Assembly (NCBI RefSeq): GCF_015711645.1 | Contig: NZ_JABTEX010000001.1 | Span: forward strand, 806,001 to 870,000 | Source: Planomonospora sp. ID82291 | Lineage (GTDB): Bacteria; Actinomycetota; Actinomycetes; Streptosporangiales; Streptosporangiaceae | Direction: 5' to 3' | Length of the DNA: 64,000 nucleotides | Part shown: piece by piece, positions 26,117-34,189 of the stretch | How positions within the stretch are numbered: position 1 is the stretch's first letter | How the letters are laid out: each line of letters begins with the position of its first letter | Translations under genes and position numbers: made by a program | Notes under the pieces: generated by a model | What the model was told of the DNA's origin: nothing | What the model saw: the letters and a program-made list of their open reading frames with translations, nothing else | Database searches by the model: none

Positions 26117-26277
26117 CGTGGCCTCCGGAACCGGGGAACGGATGGGATGCCAGAGTACGGCCGCCGCCGTACTCCGGCCGCCCCGATGCCGAAACCATCC
26201 CGGTCCGGACGGACCAGGAGCAACCCGGCCCGGCCCCGCCCCCTCCGGGAATCCGGCTTTCGGGGACGGGACTCCGC

Positions 26278-26913
26278 TCAGGCGTGGTCGAGGGCATCGG
26301 CGAGGGTGTCCACCACCGGGACGCCCAGCGCCTGCAGGTCCCGGCGGCCGGTCATGCCGCCGGTGTAGAGCACCGCGCGGGCTCCGGCGTGCTGCGCGGC
26401 GTGGGCGTCGTCCACGCTGTCGCCGATCACCAGCACGTCGGCCGGGTCGACCCCCAGGGCCGCGAGGTGGGCCGCCATGGACTCGGCCTTGTGCCCGCCG
26501 GGCACGCTGTGCAGCAGCCCGTCGACGCGGGTGAAGTGCCGGTCGATGCCGTACTCGGCGACCTTGGCGACCAGGCGCTCGTGCCACCACATGGACAGCA
26601 GCGACTGGCTGCCGCCCGCCCGCTCCCACTCCTGCAGGGTGGAGAGCGCGTCGGCCGCCAGACCGCACTCCGGCATCAGCCGGTGGTAGTGGTCGTGGAA
26701 GCCCTGGTCCATCCGCTCCCACTCGCCGTCGGCCAGCGGGCGCCCGAGCATGCGCTCGTAGGCCGTCCAGATGGGGCGGGTGTAGACCGCGCGGAACCCC
26801 TCGGCGTCGTAGGCGCCCACGCCGTACGGCTCGAAGACCGCGTTGGTCGCACCGACCACGGCCTCGATGTCGTCGAAGAGGGTGCCGTTCCAGTCCCAAA
26901 CGATGTGTCTCAT
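26278..26913 (-). CDS. HAD-family hydrolase (phosphoglycolate phosphatase-like)
   Basis: A 211-residue HAD phosphatase, probably acting on a small phosphorylated metabolite. Motif I is VWDWNGTLFDD with the nucleophilic Asp (residue 6), a helical C1 cap lies at ~residues 15-85, motif III is near GGHKAESM, and motif IV is DVLVIGDSVDDAHAA (~159-173). ATG 26913 starts directly at the first strand. It is one of three HAD genes within 3 kb on this strand, with DUF6912 between them. Confidence 0.85.
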   Translation of the reverse strand: MRHIVWDWNGTLFDDIEAVVGATNAVFEPYGVGAYDAEGFRAVYTRPIWTAYERMLGRPLADGEWERMDQGFHDHYHRLMPECGLAADALSTLQEWERAGGSQSLLSMWWHERLVAKVAEYGIDRHFTRVDGLLHSVPGGHKAESMAAHLAALGVDPADVLVIGDSVDDAHAAQHAGARAVLYTGGMTGRRDLQALGVPVVDTLADALDHA

Positions 26914-26975
26914 AGCGCCGCCAAGCCTAGCCAGCGTCCCGTGTGCCCCGCACCGGAATAAAACCGGACGAGACC

Positions 26976-27482
26976 TCAGCCGACCAGGTCGGAGATCTCC
27001 TGGGTGGCGTACCACAGGAGCTCGTGGGCCTCGGCGCCGTCCACGGTGAAGCGCGCGTCGTCGTCGCCGGCGTCGGCCGCGGGCAGCGCGGCGGCGGCGG
27101 CCTCGACGTCGGCGGCGGCCGACTGCTCGTCCACGTGGACGGCGGCGATCTCCTCCAGCGCGACCGCCCGCGCGAGCCGGACCCGCGACCGCTCGGCGAG
27201 GTCGGCGCCCACGGTCACGGCCTCGTCCGGCACCTCGGCCGCGATCACCACCCGGCGCGCGGCGACCTGCACCCCGTCGGCGCGGTCGGCGGCCAGCATC
27301 CGCAGGGACGACCTGGCCGCGTCTGTCAGGGCGACGTACTCCAGCTCCTCGGTGTCGCCCGAGGCGTACCACTCGATCAGCGCGGGGGTCACCGCGTACC
27401 CGGTCAGCGGGGCCGGGCCGAACTCCTTCGCGGTGGCCACGCGGGCCAGAGCCGGGAGCGTGGCCGGCAGGTAGACGCGCAT
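26976..27482 (-). CDS. DUF6912 family protein
   Basis: A 168-residue cytoplasmic protein beginning MRVYLPATLPALARVATAKE, followed by LTGYAVTPALIEWYASGDTE and VVIAAEVPD. This pattern is conserved in actinobacterial DUF6912 proteins, whose function is unknown. The C-terminal part is Ala/Asp-rich and ends with a helix, AHELLWYATQEISDL. A GAGGAA ribosome site precedes the ATG. It stands between HAD-family genes on the same strand. Confidence 0.8.
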   Translation of the reverse strand: MRVYLPATLPALARVATAKEFGPAPLTGYAVTPALIEWYASGDTEELEYVALTDAARSSLRMLAADRADGVQVAARRVVIAAEVPDEAVTVGADLAERSRVRLARAVALEEIAAVHVDEQSAAADVEAAAAALPAADAGDDDARFTVDGAEAHELLWYATQEISDLVG

Positions 27483-27639
27483 CCGTTCCTCGATCTGCTC
27501 ATACGATCTCTGCTGCGGCGCGGCGGCGAGGGCCGGCGCCGGATGACACCCGAGTCTGCCAGCCCCCTCGGCCCGGCCGCGAGATCCGGCCCACGGCGGC
27601 GAGCCGGACTCCGGGCGGACGCCCGCGGGGTACGGCCCA

Positions 27640-27689
27640 CGGAGTACGGCCCGCACGGTCCCGGCCCGCGGAGTACGGCCCGCACGGTC
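27640..27689. repeat. Direct repeat, 29-base period
   Basis: A 21-base sequence beginning CGGAGTACGGCCCGCACGG occurs at 27640-27660 and 27669-27689. It is intergenic, between DUF6912 and the third HAD gene. No function is apparent. Confidence 0.6.
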
Positions 27690-27712
27690 ACGGCCCGCCG
27701 ACGCGTCCGCCG

Positions 27713-28357
27713 TCAGCGCAGGGCGACGCCGAGGAGTCCCTCCAGCTCGGCGATGGTCGTCTCCGCGTCCCGGTGGTGCACTCCGGCGATCCCCAGGGCG
27801 CGGGCGGCCGCGATGTTGGCCTCGATGTCGTCGACGAACACGCACTCCGGACCGGACAGGCCCACCAGGTCCAGGGCGTGCCGGAAGATCCTCTCCTCCG
27901 GCTTGCGCATGCCGATCTCACCGGAGATGACGACGTGGTCGAAGAGGCCCTCCCACGCGTCGCGGGGATAGTCGTTGGCCCAGGAGTTGGAGAGCAGGCA
28001 GGTCCTCAGTCCGGCGGCGCGGGCGGCGGCCAGCATGTCGTACATCGGCTGGACCGGCTGGAAACCGGCGAACATCCGGGTCAGCAGCCCCTCCGCGACC
28101 GGCGGCACGCCGTCCAGGGTGAGCAGCCTCCTGGCGAGGTCCCGCTCGAAGTCCGATGCGGAGATCTCGCCGCGCTCCAGCGCGTGGATCGCGTTCTCGC
28201 CGTCCGCGGCGCCCTCGTAGGCGTGCATGATCAGCTCGCGCATCACGTCGCGGTAGCGGTCCGGGTCGATCCGCTCGGCGGCGATCCACCCGTCGATCGC
28301 CTCACGCAGCCCGGTGGTGAGGACGCCGCCCCAGTCGATCAGCACGCCTTTGAACAT
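27713..28357 (-). CDS. HAD-IA family hydrolase
   Basis: A 214-residue HAD-IA protein of the epoxide-hydrolase-N-terminus/sugar-phosphatase-like type. Motif I is VLIDWGGVLTTG (nucleophile Asp8, with Gly in place of the second Asp, as is common in this branch). Motif II is TCLLSNSWAND (~residues 118-128), motif III GMRKPEERIF (Lys) and motif IV CVFVDDIEANIAAA (~171-184). A C1 cap lies between motifs I and II. Divergent from the acyl-CoA dehydrogenase; the 82-base gap contains an 8-bp palindrome AACCGGTT (28375-28382). Confidence 0.87.
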   Translation of the reverse strand: MFKGVLIDWGGVLTTGLREAIDGWIAAERIDPDRYRDVMRELIMHAYEGAADGENAIHALERGEISASDFERDLARRLLTLDGVPPVAEGLLTRMFAGFQPVQPMYDMLAAARAAGLRTCLLSNSWANDYPRDAWEGLFDHVVISGEIGMRKPEERIFRHALDLVGLSGPECVFVDDIEANIAAARALGIAGVHHRDAETTIAELEGLLGVALR

Positions 28358-28439
28358 CCCGCCTCCTCATCTGGAACCGGTTACAGGTTAGGTGCAGCCG
28401 GTGGGGAGGCGGAACCGGGCGGGTGTCAGACTGGCGGGC

Positions 28440-29642
28440 ATGGACTTCGCGCTCAGCCCGAAGGCGGAGAAGTATCTCGCCGATCTGACCGATTTCATGG
28501 TGTCTCACGTCTACCCGGCGGAGCCGGTCTACCACGCGTGGCGGCTCGCCCGGGGACACGACGACCACACCCTGCCCCCGGTGGTGGAGGAGCTCAAGGC
28601 CGAGGCCCGCTCCCGCGGTCTATGGAACCTGTTCCTGCCCGCCGAGTCCGGGATGTCCGTCCTCGACTACGCCACCCTGGCCGAGGTCACCGGCCGCTCC
28701 GTCGACCTGGCCCCCGAGGCGCTGAACTGCGCCGCCCCGGACACCGGGAACATGGAGGTCCTGCACATGTTCGGCTCGCCCGAGCAGCGGGCGCGCTGGC
28801 TCCGGCCGCTGCTCGACGGCGAGATCCGTTCGGCGTTCGCGATGACCGAGCCGGCGGTGGCCTCCAGCGACGCGACCAACATCGCCACCTCGATCACCCG
28901 GGACGGCGCCGAGTACGTGGTCAACGGCCGCAAGTGGTTCATCACCGGCGCGGCCGACCCCCGCTGCGAGATCATGATCGTGATGGGCAAGACCGACCCG
29001 GCCGCTCCCGCCTACCGCCAGCAGTCGATGGTCCTGGTCCCCATGGACGCCCCCGGGGTCGAGGTCGTCCGGCACCTGCCGCTCTTCGGCTACCAGGAGC
29101 AGCATGGCCACTCCGAGATCGTCCTCACCGACGTCCGGGTGCCCACGGAGAACCTGATCGGCGAGGAGGGCGACGGCTTCCGCATCGCCCAGGCCCGCCT
29201 CGGCCCCGGCCGCATCCACCACTGCATGCGCGCCATCGGCATGGCCGAGCGCGCGCTGGAGCTGATGTGCGCCCGCGCCGCGAGCCGGGTGGCCTTCGGC
29301 CGGACCCTCGCCCAGCAGGGCGTCGTCCAGCAGCAGATCGCCGAGTCCCGGCTGGCGATCGAGCAGGCCCGGCTGCTCACCCTGAAGGCCGCCTGGCTGA
29401 TCGACACCGTGGGTGCGAAGGCCGCCGCCTCCGAGGTCTCCGCGATCAAGGTGGTCGCCCCCCGCATGGCCTGCGAGGTCATCGACCGCGCGATCCAGGT
29501 CCACGGCGGCATGGGCGTCAGCGACGACGTCCCGCTGGCGATGATGTACGCCCAGGCCAGGGCGATGCGCATCTTCGACGGCCCCGACGAGGTCCACCTG
29601 CGGACCGTCGCCCGCCGCGAGCTGAAGCCGTACCTGACCTAG
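28440..29642 (+). CDS. Acyl-CoA dehydrogenase
   Basis: FAD-dependent acyl-CoA dehydrogenase, 400 residues, oxidising an acyl-CoA to the 2-enoyl-CoA in the cytosol. Family signatures present: AFAMTEPAVASSDATNI (~residues 132-148), the FITGAADPRCE strand with the flavin contact, GPGRIHHCMRAIGMAERALE, and the C-terminal AIQVHGGMGVSDDVPL. Its features resemble the branch with long N-terminus acting on medium or branched substrates; specificity cannot be fixed. ATG 28440 has only a weak ribosome site. It ends at a strong hairpin shared with the convergent GH3 gene. Confidence 0.92.
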   Translation: MDFALSPKAEKYLADLTDFMVSHVYPAEPVYHAWRLARGHDDHTLPPVVEELKAEARSRGLWNLFLPAESGMSVLDYATLAEVTGRSVDLAPEALNCAAPDTGNMEVLHMFGSPEQRARWLRPLLDGEIRSAFAMTEPAVASSDATNIATSITRDGAEYVVNGRKWFITGAADPRCEIMIVMGKTDPAAPAYRQQSMVLVPMDAPGVEVVRHLPLFGYQEQHGHSEIVLTDVRVPTENLIGEEGDGFRIAQARLGPGRIHHCMRAIGMAERALELMCARAASRVAFGRTLAQQGVVQQQIAESRLAIEQARLLTLKAAWLIDTVGAKAAASEVSAIKVVAPRMACEVIDRAIQVHGGMGVSDDVPLAMMYAQARAMRIFDGPDEVHLRTVARRELKPYLT

Positions 29643-29646
29643 GGCC

Positions 29647-29679
29647 GCCGGAGTCCTCGGTCGGACCGAGGACTCCGGC
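29647..29679. terminator. Bidirectional hairpin terminator
   Basis: A perfect 16-bp stem with a single-base centre, arms beginning GCCGGAGTCCTCGG and ending CCGAGGACTCCGGC. It lies 4 bases after the dehydrogenase stop and 7 bases before the stop of the convergent GH3 gene. Confidence 0.8.
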
Positions 29680-29686
29680 ACAGGAC

Positions 29687-31045
29687 CTAGCGGGCCCTGG
29701 AGGTGATCAGCGAGGCGATCTTGCGGTGCGCGGCCGAGCGCAGCACCCGCTCCGCCTCGGCCGCGTCGGCCGCCGGGGCCTTCGTCAGAAAACCCCGGGC
29801 GGCCTTCAGCTTCAGCAGCCGCCGCACGGACTCGTCGAGCCGCTCGCCGGAGATCCGGCCGGACCGCACCGCGGCCAGCACCGCGTCGTGCGCCTTCGGG
29901 TAGTCCGGCGGCATCAGCAGCAGGTCCGCCCCGGCCAGGACCGCCCGCACGGCCACCTCCCCGTCGCCGTACTTCTCGCGCACGCCCGCCATGTTCAGCG
30001 CGTCGGTGGAGACGACCCCGTCGAAGCCGAGCTTCTCGCGGAGCAGCCCGGTCAGGATCGGCTTGGAGAGCGTGGCCGGATCGCCCGACGGGTCGAGCTT
30101 CGGCATGACCACGTGGGCGCTCATGACCGCGTCGACGCCCGCCCCGATCGCGGCGGCGAACGGCGGCGCGTCCAGTTTCGACCACTGGGAGCGGGAATGC
30201 TTGATCACCGGGAGGCCGGTGTGGCTGTCGACGCTCGTGTCGCCGTGGCCGGGGAAGTGCTTGGCCGTGGCGGCCACCCCGGCGTCGTGGAAGCCCTTGA
30301 CCGCGGCGGCGACCATCGGCGCGACCTTCTCGGGGTCCGAGCCGTAGGCGCGCGGGCCGATCACCGGGTTGCGGGGGTTGACGTTCACGTCGGCGACCGG
30401 GGCGAAGTCGAGGTTGACGCCCAGCGCCCGCAGCTCGGTCCCGGTCACCTCGGCGGCCCTGCGCGCCAGCGCGGGATCACCGGTGGAGCCGATCACCTTC
30501 GCCGCGGGCAACCCGGTGACCAGCGGCGCGAGCCGGGAGATCGGCCCGTTCTCCTGGTCGGCGCCGATGAGCAGCGGGACGCCGGGCGAGGCCTTCTGCA
30601 TGCCGTTGGTCAGGGCGACGAGCTGCCGGACGTTCTTGACGTTGTCCGCCCAGGGGAACAGGATCACCCCGCCCGGCCGGTATTTGGCGATCACCTTGGC
30701 CGGCGTGGCCGCGCCGAAGCGGGCCTGGTTCTCCGAGGAGGAGGTGGTGGCCGCCGAGCCGTACAGGACGGGCATGAAGAGCTGGCCGACCTTCTCCTCG
30801 ACGCTCATCCCGGCGAGCACGTCCTCGACCGAGGAGGACCGCGCCGTGCTCCGGGGGGTCGCCTCCGGCCGGGCGGCGGCCGTCTCCCGCGCCGCCGGGG
30901 CGGCCTCGTTCACCCTGCCCGCCGAAGGGCCGCCCGGGGAACCCCCGGAGGACGGCGAGGCCGCCCCCGAACCGGCGCACCCGGCCACCATCGTCACGAT
31001 CACTGCCAGACCCGTCGTACGAATGCACCGAACCATGGCGACCAC
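29687..31045 (-). CDS. GH3 beta-N-acetylhexosaminidase lipoprotein (NagZ-like)
   Basis: Surface-anchored exo-hydrolase that removes N-acetylglucosamine from muropeptides or chitooligosaccharides. An N-terminal lipoprotein signal ends in VAGC (Cys23 for the ATG at 31045; ATG 31036 is equally possible), followed by a Ser/Gly/Pro/Ala-rich linker of ~45 residues. The GH3 catalytic domain shows GADQENGPISRL, the acid/base loop AKHFPGHGDTSVDSH (~residues 252-266), and the nucleophile region GVVSTDALNMAGV with Asp. It lies beside EI/HPr and the DasR-controlled sugar PTS, so it likely supplies GlcNAc to them. Confidence 0.88.
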   Translation of the reverse strand: MVAMVRCIRTTGLAVIVTMVAGCAGSGAASPSSGGSPGGPSAGRVNEAAPAARETAAARPEATPRSTARSSSVEDVLAGMSVEEKVGQLFMPVLYGSAATTSSSENQARFGAATPAKVIAKYRPGGVILFPWADNVKNVRQLVALTNGMQKASPGVPLLIGADQENGPISRLAPLVTGLPAAKVIGSTGDPALARRAAEVTGTELRALGVNLDFAPVADVNVNPRNPVIGPRAYGSDPEKVAPMVAAAVKGFHDAGVAATAKHFPGHGDTSVDSHTGLPVIKHSRSQWSKLDAPPFAAAIGAGVDAVMSAHVVMPKLDPSGDPATLSKPILTGLLREKLGFDGVVSTDALNMAGVREKYGDGEVAVRAVLAGADLLLMPPDYPKAHDAVLAAVRSGRISGERLDESVRRLLKLKAARGFLTKAPAADAAEAERVLRSAAHRKIASLITSRAR

Positions 31046-31079
31046 GCTATCCGCGCGGGCGACCGGACGGCCCGGATTC

Positions 31080-32765
31080 TCAGAGCCCCAGCTCGGACAG
31101 GCCCGGCAGGTGCGCGCGGGCGGCCTCCCGCGCCCGCGCGGGGGAGGCGGCCGCCCGCGCGGCCCGCGCGGCGAGCCGGCACTGCTCCCGGCCGTGCCGC
31201 GCCAGGGCCGCCCGTACGGCGGGCAGCGCGGGGGCGCTCATCGACAGCGAGGTCGCGCCGAGCCCCACCAGCACGCAGGCGAGGGCCGGGTCCCCGGCGG
31301 CCTCCCCGCACACCCCGCACGGCCGGTCCCGCCCCGCGGCCCCGGTCACGGCCGCGGCGACCAGGTCGAGCAGGGCGGGCTGCCAGGCGTCGTGCAGCGC
31401 GGCCAGCGCGGCCACCTGGCGGTCGGCGGCGAAGGCGTACTGCGCCAGGTCGTTGGTGCCGATCGAGAAGAAGTCGGCCTCGGCGGCCAGGTCGGCGGCG
31501 CGCAGGGCGGCCGAGGGCACCTCGATCATGACGCCCGCGGACGGCAGGCCCGCCGCCCGGCACGCGGCCGCGAACAGGGCCGCCTCCTGGGCGGTGGCCA
31601 CCATCGGGGCCATCACCCGGAGCCCGGCCGTGCCGCGGGAGGCCGCCCGCGCCAGGGCGGCCAGCTGGGTCTCCAGCACCTCGGGGTGGAGCCGGAGGAG
31701 CCGGATCCCGCGCTCCCCCAGCGCCGGGTTCGGCTCCTCGCCCGGCGGCGGCAGGAACGCCAGCGGTTTGTCCGCCCCCGCGTCGAGCGTGCGCACGACG
31801 ACCTGCCCGCCGGGGAACGCCTCCAGCGCCTCCCGGTAGGCCGCCTCCTGCTCCTCGGCGGACGGCGCCTCCTCCCGGCCCAGGAAGAGGAACTCGGTCC
31901 GGTAGAGCCCCACCCCCTCCGCGCCGTGTTCCAGCGCGTCCGCCAGGTCCTGCGGCCCGCCGATGTTGGCCAGCAGCGGCACGGCGTGCCCGTCCGCGGT
32001 CGCGCCGGGGCCGGTGGCCGTCGCGAGCGCGGCCCGGCGGACGTCCGCGGCCCGGCGGGCGGCGGCCACCTCCTCGCCGGAGGGCGCGAGCCGTACCAGG
32101 CCCGAGGAGCCGTCGGCGAGCACCGGCGTGCCCGGGGCGACGGCGGTCGCGCCGGGGCACGCCACCACGGCCGGCACGCCCATCGCCCGCGCGATGATCG
32201 AGGTGTGGCTGGTCGGCCCGCCCTCCTCGGTGACGAACGCGGCCACCTGGTCCGGGGAGAGCAGCGCGGTGTCCGCCGGGGCCAGGTCGCGGGCGACGAG
32301 CACGTACGGCTCCGCCCCGGCGGGCGGCGCGTCCGCCACCGGCCGGCCGTCGAGGACCGCGAGCGCCCGGTCCCGGACGTCGTCCAGGTCCGCGACGCGG
32401 GCGGCCAGGTACCCGCCGGCCTCGGCGAGCATGCTCCGGTAGCGGCCGAATCCCTCGTAGACCGCACGCGCGGCGTTCTTCCCGGCCCCGACCAGCCCGG
32501 CGACCTCGTCCGCCAGGCCGGGATCGCACGCCATCAGGGCCTGCGCCCGGAGGATCTCGCCGCCCTCGCCGCCGGCCCGCTCCCCCCGCTCCTGCAGGTC
32601 GGCGGCGACCCGCTCCAGCGCGCGGAACGCCCGGTCCCGCTCCGCCTCGGCGTCCCCGTCGTAGGGGACGTCGGCCGGCGGCGCCGGGACCGTCCCGGAC
32701 ATCACGTGGGCGGGCCCGAACCCGGCGCCGGGGCTCACGCCGGTCCCCTGGAGCGTCCCGCTCAC
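31080..32765 (-). CDS. ptsI: PTS enzyme I (phosphoenolpyruvate-protein phosphotransferase)
   Basis: A 561-residue cytoplasmic enzyme that moves phosphate from phosphoenolpyruvate to HPr. The phosphorylated His sits in EEGGPTSHTSIIARAMGVPA (~residues 180-199). The C-terminal PEP-binding barrel contains YRTEFLFLGRE, GERGIRLLRLHPEVLETQL, APMVATAQEAALF, IGTNDLAQYAFAADR and the active Cys region PCGVCGEAAGDP. Its GTG start overlaps the HPr stop (GTGA), so the two are translationally coupled. Controlled with ptsH from the promoter carrying the dre site at 33048. Arg/Ala-rich C-terminal tail. Confidence 0.95.
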   Translation of the reverse strand: MSGTLQGTGVSPGAGFGPAHVMSGTVPAPPADVPYDGDAEAERDRAFRALERVAADLQERGERAGGEGGEILRAQALMACDPGLADEVAGLVGAGKNAARAVYEGFGRYRSMLAEAGGYLAARVADLDDVRDRALAVLDGRPVADAPPAGAEPYVLVARDLAPADTALLSPDQVAAFVTEEGGPTSHTSIIARAMGVPAVVACPGATAVAPGTPVLADGSSGLVRLAPSGEEVAAARRAADVRRAALATATGPGATADGHAVPLLANIGGPQDLADALEHGAEGVGLYRTEFLFLGREEAPSAEEQEAAYREALEAFPGGQVVVRTLDAGADKPLAFLPPPGEEPNPALGERGIRLLRLHPEVLETQLAALARAASRGTAGLRVMAPMVATAQEAALFAAACRAAGLPSAGVMIEVPSAALRAADLAAEADFFSIGTNDLAQYAFAADRQVAALAALHDAWQPALLDLVAAAVTGAAGRDRPCGVCGEAAGDPALACVLVGLGATSLSMSAPALPAVRAALARHGREQCRLAARAARAAASPARAREAARAHLPGLSELGL

Positions 32766-33019
32766 GGCGCCGACGCGATCTCCGCCAGCCGGTCGAGGAG
32801 TTCTTCCGCCCCGTCGCCCTCCGCCCTGATCACCACGGTGTCGCCCTGGCGGACGTCGAGCGAGAGGACGCCGAGGATGCTCTTGGCGTTGACCGGCCTG
32901 CCGCCGGCCTTGGCGACCGTGACGTCCAGCGCGGCCTTGGCCGCGGTCTGCACGAACGTCGCGGCGGGACGGGCGTGCAGGCCGACCTCGGCCTTGACGA
33001 TGACGTGGCGCTCGGGCAC
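32762..33019 (-). CDS. ptsH: PTS phosphocarrier protein HPr
   Basis: An 85-residue phosphocarrier that passes phosphate from enzyme I to EIIA. The active-site motif GLHARPAATF contains His15, and the regulatory-type serine sits in AKSILGVLSL (Ser47). The GTG at 33019 has AGGAGG six bases upstream and gives the usual HPr length. It overlaps ptsI by 4 bases. The perfect dre core lies 29 bases upstream of the start, so DasR is expected to repress the operon until amino-sugar phosphates appear. Confidence 0.95.
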   Translation of the reverse strand: MPERHVIVKAEVGLHARPAATFVQTAAKAALDVTVAKAGGRPVNAKSILGVLSLDVRQGDTVVIRAEGDGAEELLDRLAEIASAP

Positions 33020-33047
33020 GGGCTTCCTCCTGAAAGATCCGGCCGGA

Positions 33048-33059
33048 TGGTCTAGACCA
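33048..33059. promoter_or_regulatory. DasR-responsive element (dre) upstream of ptsH-ptsI
   Basis: TGGTCTAGACCA is a perfect 12-bp palindrome and matches the core of the known DasR consensus A(C/G)TGGTCTAGACCA(G/C)T. It sits 29 bases upstream of the ptsH start, within the 254-base gap to EIIA, which otherwise holds nothing recognised. Confidence 0.88.
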
Positions 33060-33273
33060 CCTGGCTCGTTGCCTGGTCGGGGGAGGCCGGTCGGCCCCGC
33101 CGGGTCACGACCGCGGGACGGCCCCGCGGTCCCCGGCGCTTCCGCCCCGTGCCCGGGGCCTCTCTTCAGCGAGACCCGGTCACGGGGCCTCATTCCCCCC
33201 GAGAATGCACATCGCACTCACGTCCCATTCTTCCTGAAGATCCACTTTTCGGCTCCCGCGCCGCCGCCGGTGC

Positions 33274-33720
33274 TCACGCCCAGCGGAAGAGCGCGTCCCC
33301 GGCGTCCACCGCCCCGTCGGCGATCTCCGTGACGGCCTCGGCGAACGCGTCCAGCGCCACCACCGGGCAGACCGGGGAACGCCCGCCCGCCTCGATCCCG
33401 GCGGGGTTCCAGGCCACCACGGGCTGACCCGCGCTCACCCGGTCGCCCTCGGCGGCCAGCAGCTCGAACCCCTCCCCCCGCAGTTGCACGGTGTCGATCC
33501 CCAGGTGGACCAGGATCCCCCGGCCGTCGTCCCCCACCACGACGAACGCGTGCGGGTGCAGCTTGTGGATCCGTCCCGCGATGGGCGCGACCACCCGGCC
33601 GGGCCGGCGCGCCGGATCGATCGCGGCTCCCGGCCCGACCAGTCCTTCGGAGAACACGGGGTCGGGAACCTCCACGAGGCCGACGGCCGTCCCCGCGACC
33701 GGGGCCAGAACTGCGGTCAT
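33274..33720 (-). CDS. crr: PTS glucose/N-acetylglucosamine-type EIIA
   Basis: A 148-residue cytoplasmic EIIA that takes phosphate from HPr and gives it to EIIB. Signatures: VLAPVAGTAVGLVEVPDPVF at the N-terminus, RIHKLHPHAFVVVGDDGRG with the first active-site His, and ILVHLGIDTVQL with the phosphorylated His (~residue 91). ATG 33720 has a close GGGAGGG upstream. The frame stays open upstream through the collagen-like repeat (33794-33886) back into the end of the EIIB gene. No ATG or GTG in it gives a better start. Confidence 0.9.
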   Translation of the reverse strand: MTAVLAPVAGTAVGLVEVPDPVFSEGLVGPGAAIDPARRPGRVVAPIAGRIHKLHPHAFVVVGDDGRGILVHLGIDTVQLRGEGFELLAAEGDRVSAGQPVVAWNPAGIEAGGRSPVCPVVALDAFAEAVTEIADGAVDAGDALFRWA

Positions 33721-33793
33721 CACCCTCCCTCGGGCGTGCGTGCCCGCGCCGGCGGGGACGATCCCCGCCCTGCCCGGCCCGACGGGCCCCGCC

Positions 33794-33886
33794 TGCGAGC
33801 CCGGCGGTCCGGGCGGTCCAGGCGAGCCCGGCGGTCCAGGCGGTCCCGGCGGTCCCGGCGGTTCCGGCGGTCCCGGCGGTCCGGGC
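33794..33886. repeat. Collagen-like 9-bp tandem repeat between EIIB and EIIA
   Basis: About ten degenerate copies of a GGCGGTCCC/GGCGGTCCA 9-mer. Read on the minus strand in the EIIA frame they encode Gly-Pro-Pro triplets (GPPGPPEPPGPPGPPGPPGS), with no stop between them and the EIIA start. Either an untranslated GC-rich expansion or a linker that could be translated by frameshifting at the EIIB end. Confidence 0.65.
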
Positions 33887-33908
33887 AGGGCGGGCGCCCG
33901 CCGGACCC

Positions 33909-34145
33909 TCAGCCGATGATGTCCACGATGTCCCCGGCGATGGTGTCGGCCTGGGGCCCCACGACCACCTGGACGACGTTGCCCGCGGCCATGACCCCGT
34001 GGGCGCCGGCCGCACGCAGCGCGGCCCGGTCGACCTTGGAGGCGTCGTGCACCTCCGTCCGGAGCCGGGTGATGCACGGTTCGATGTCGATGATGTTCTC
34101 CGCGCCCCCGAGCCCCGCGATGATCGCACCGGCGTCCGCCGCCAT
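33909..34145 (-). CDS. PTS glucose-family EIIB domain protein
   Basis: A 78-residue free-standing EIIB that phosphorylates the incoming sugar. The phosphorylated Cys is in IIDIEPCITRLRTEV (Cys24), and VVQVVVGPQADTIAGDI is the C-terminal strand. AGGAGG lies five bases before ATG 34145. In this organism EIIA, EIIB and EIIC are three separate genes, as in the split GlcNAc PTS of streptomycetes. It lies 44 bases downstream of the SIS isomerase gene. Confidence 0.9.
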   Translation of the reverse strand: MAADAGAIIAGLGGAENIIDIEPCITRLRTEVHDASKVDRAALRAAGAHGVMAAGNVVQVVVGPQADTIAGDIVDIIG

Positions 34146-34189
34146 GTCGCCCTCCTGCCTCGATGGTCCGACCAGCCTAGGTCCGGACG

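Noticed and set aside
28375-28382. AACCGGTT palindrome as an operator for the acyl-CoA dehydrogenase
   Set aside because: Only 8 bp with no flanking symmetry and no adjacent regulator gene; expected by chance too often.
27773-31531. 1,252-codon plus-strand open frame
   Set aside because: Covers the HAD, dehydrogenase and GH3 genes in the wrong frame or strand; no protein family features.
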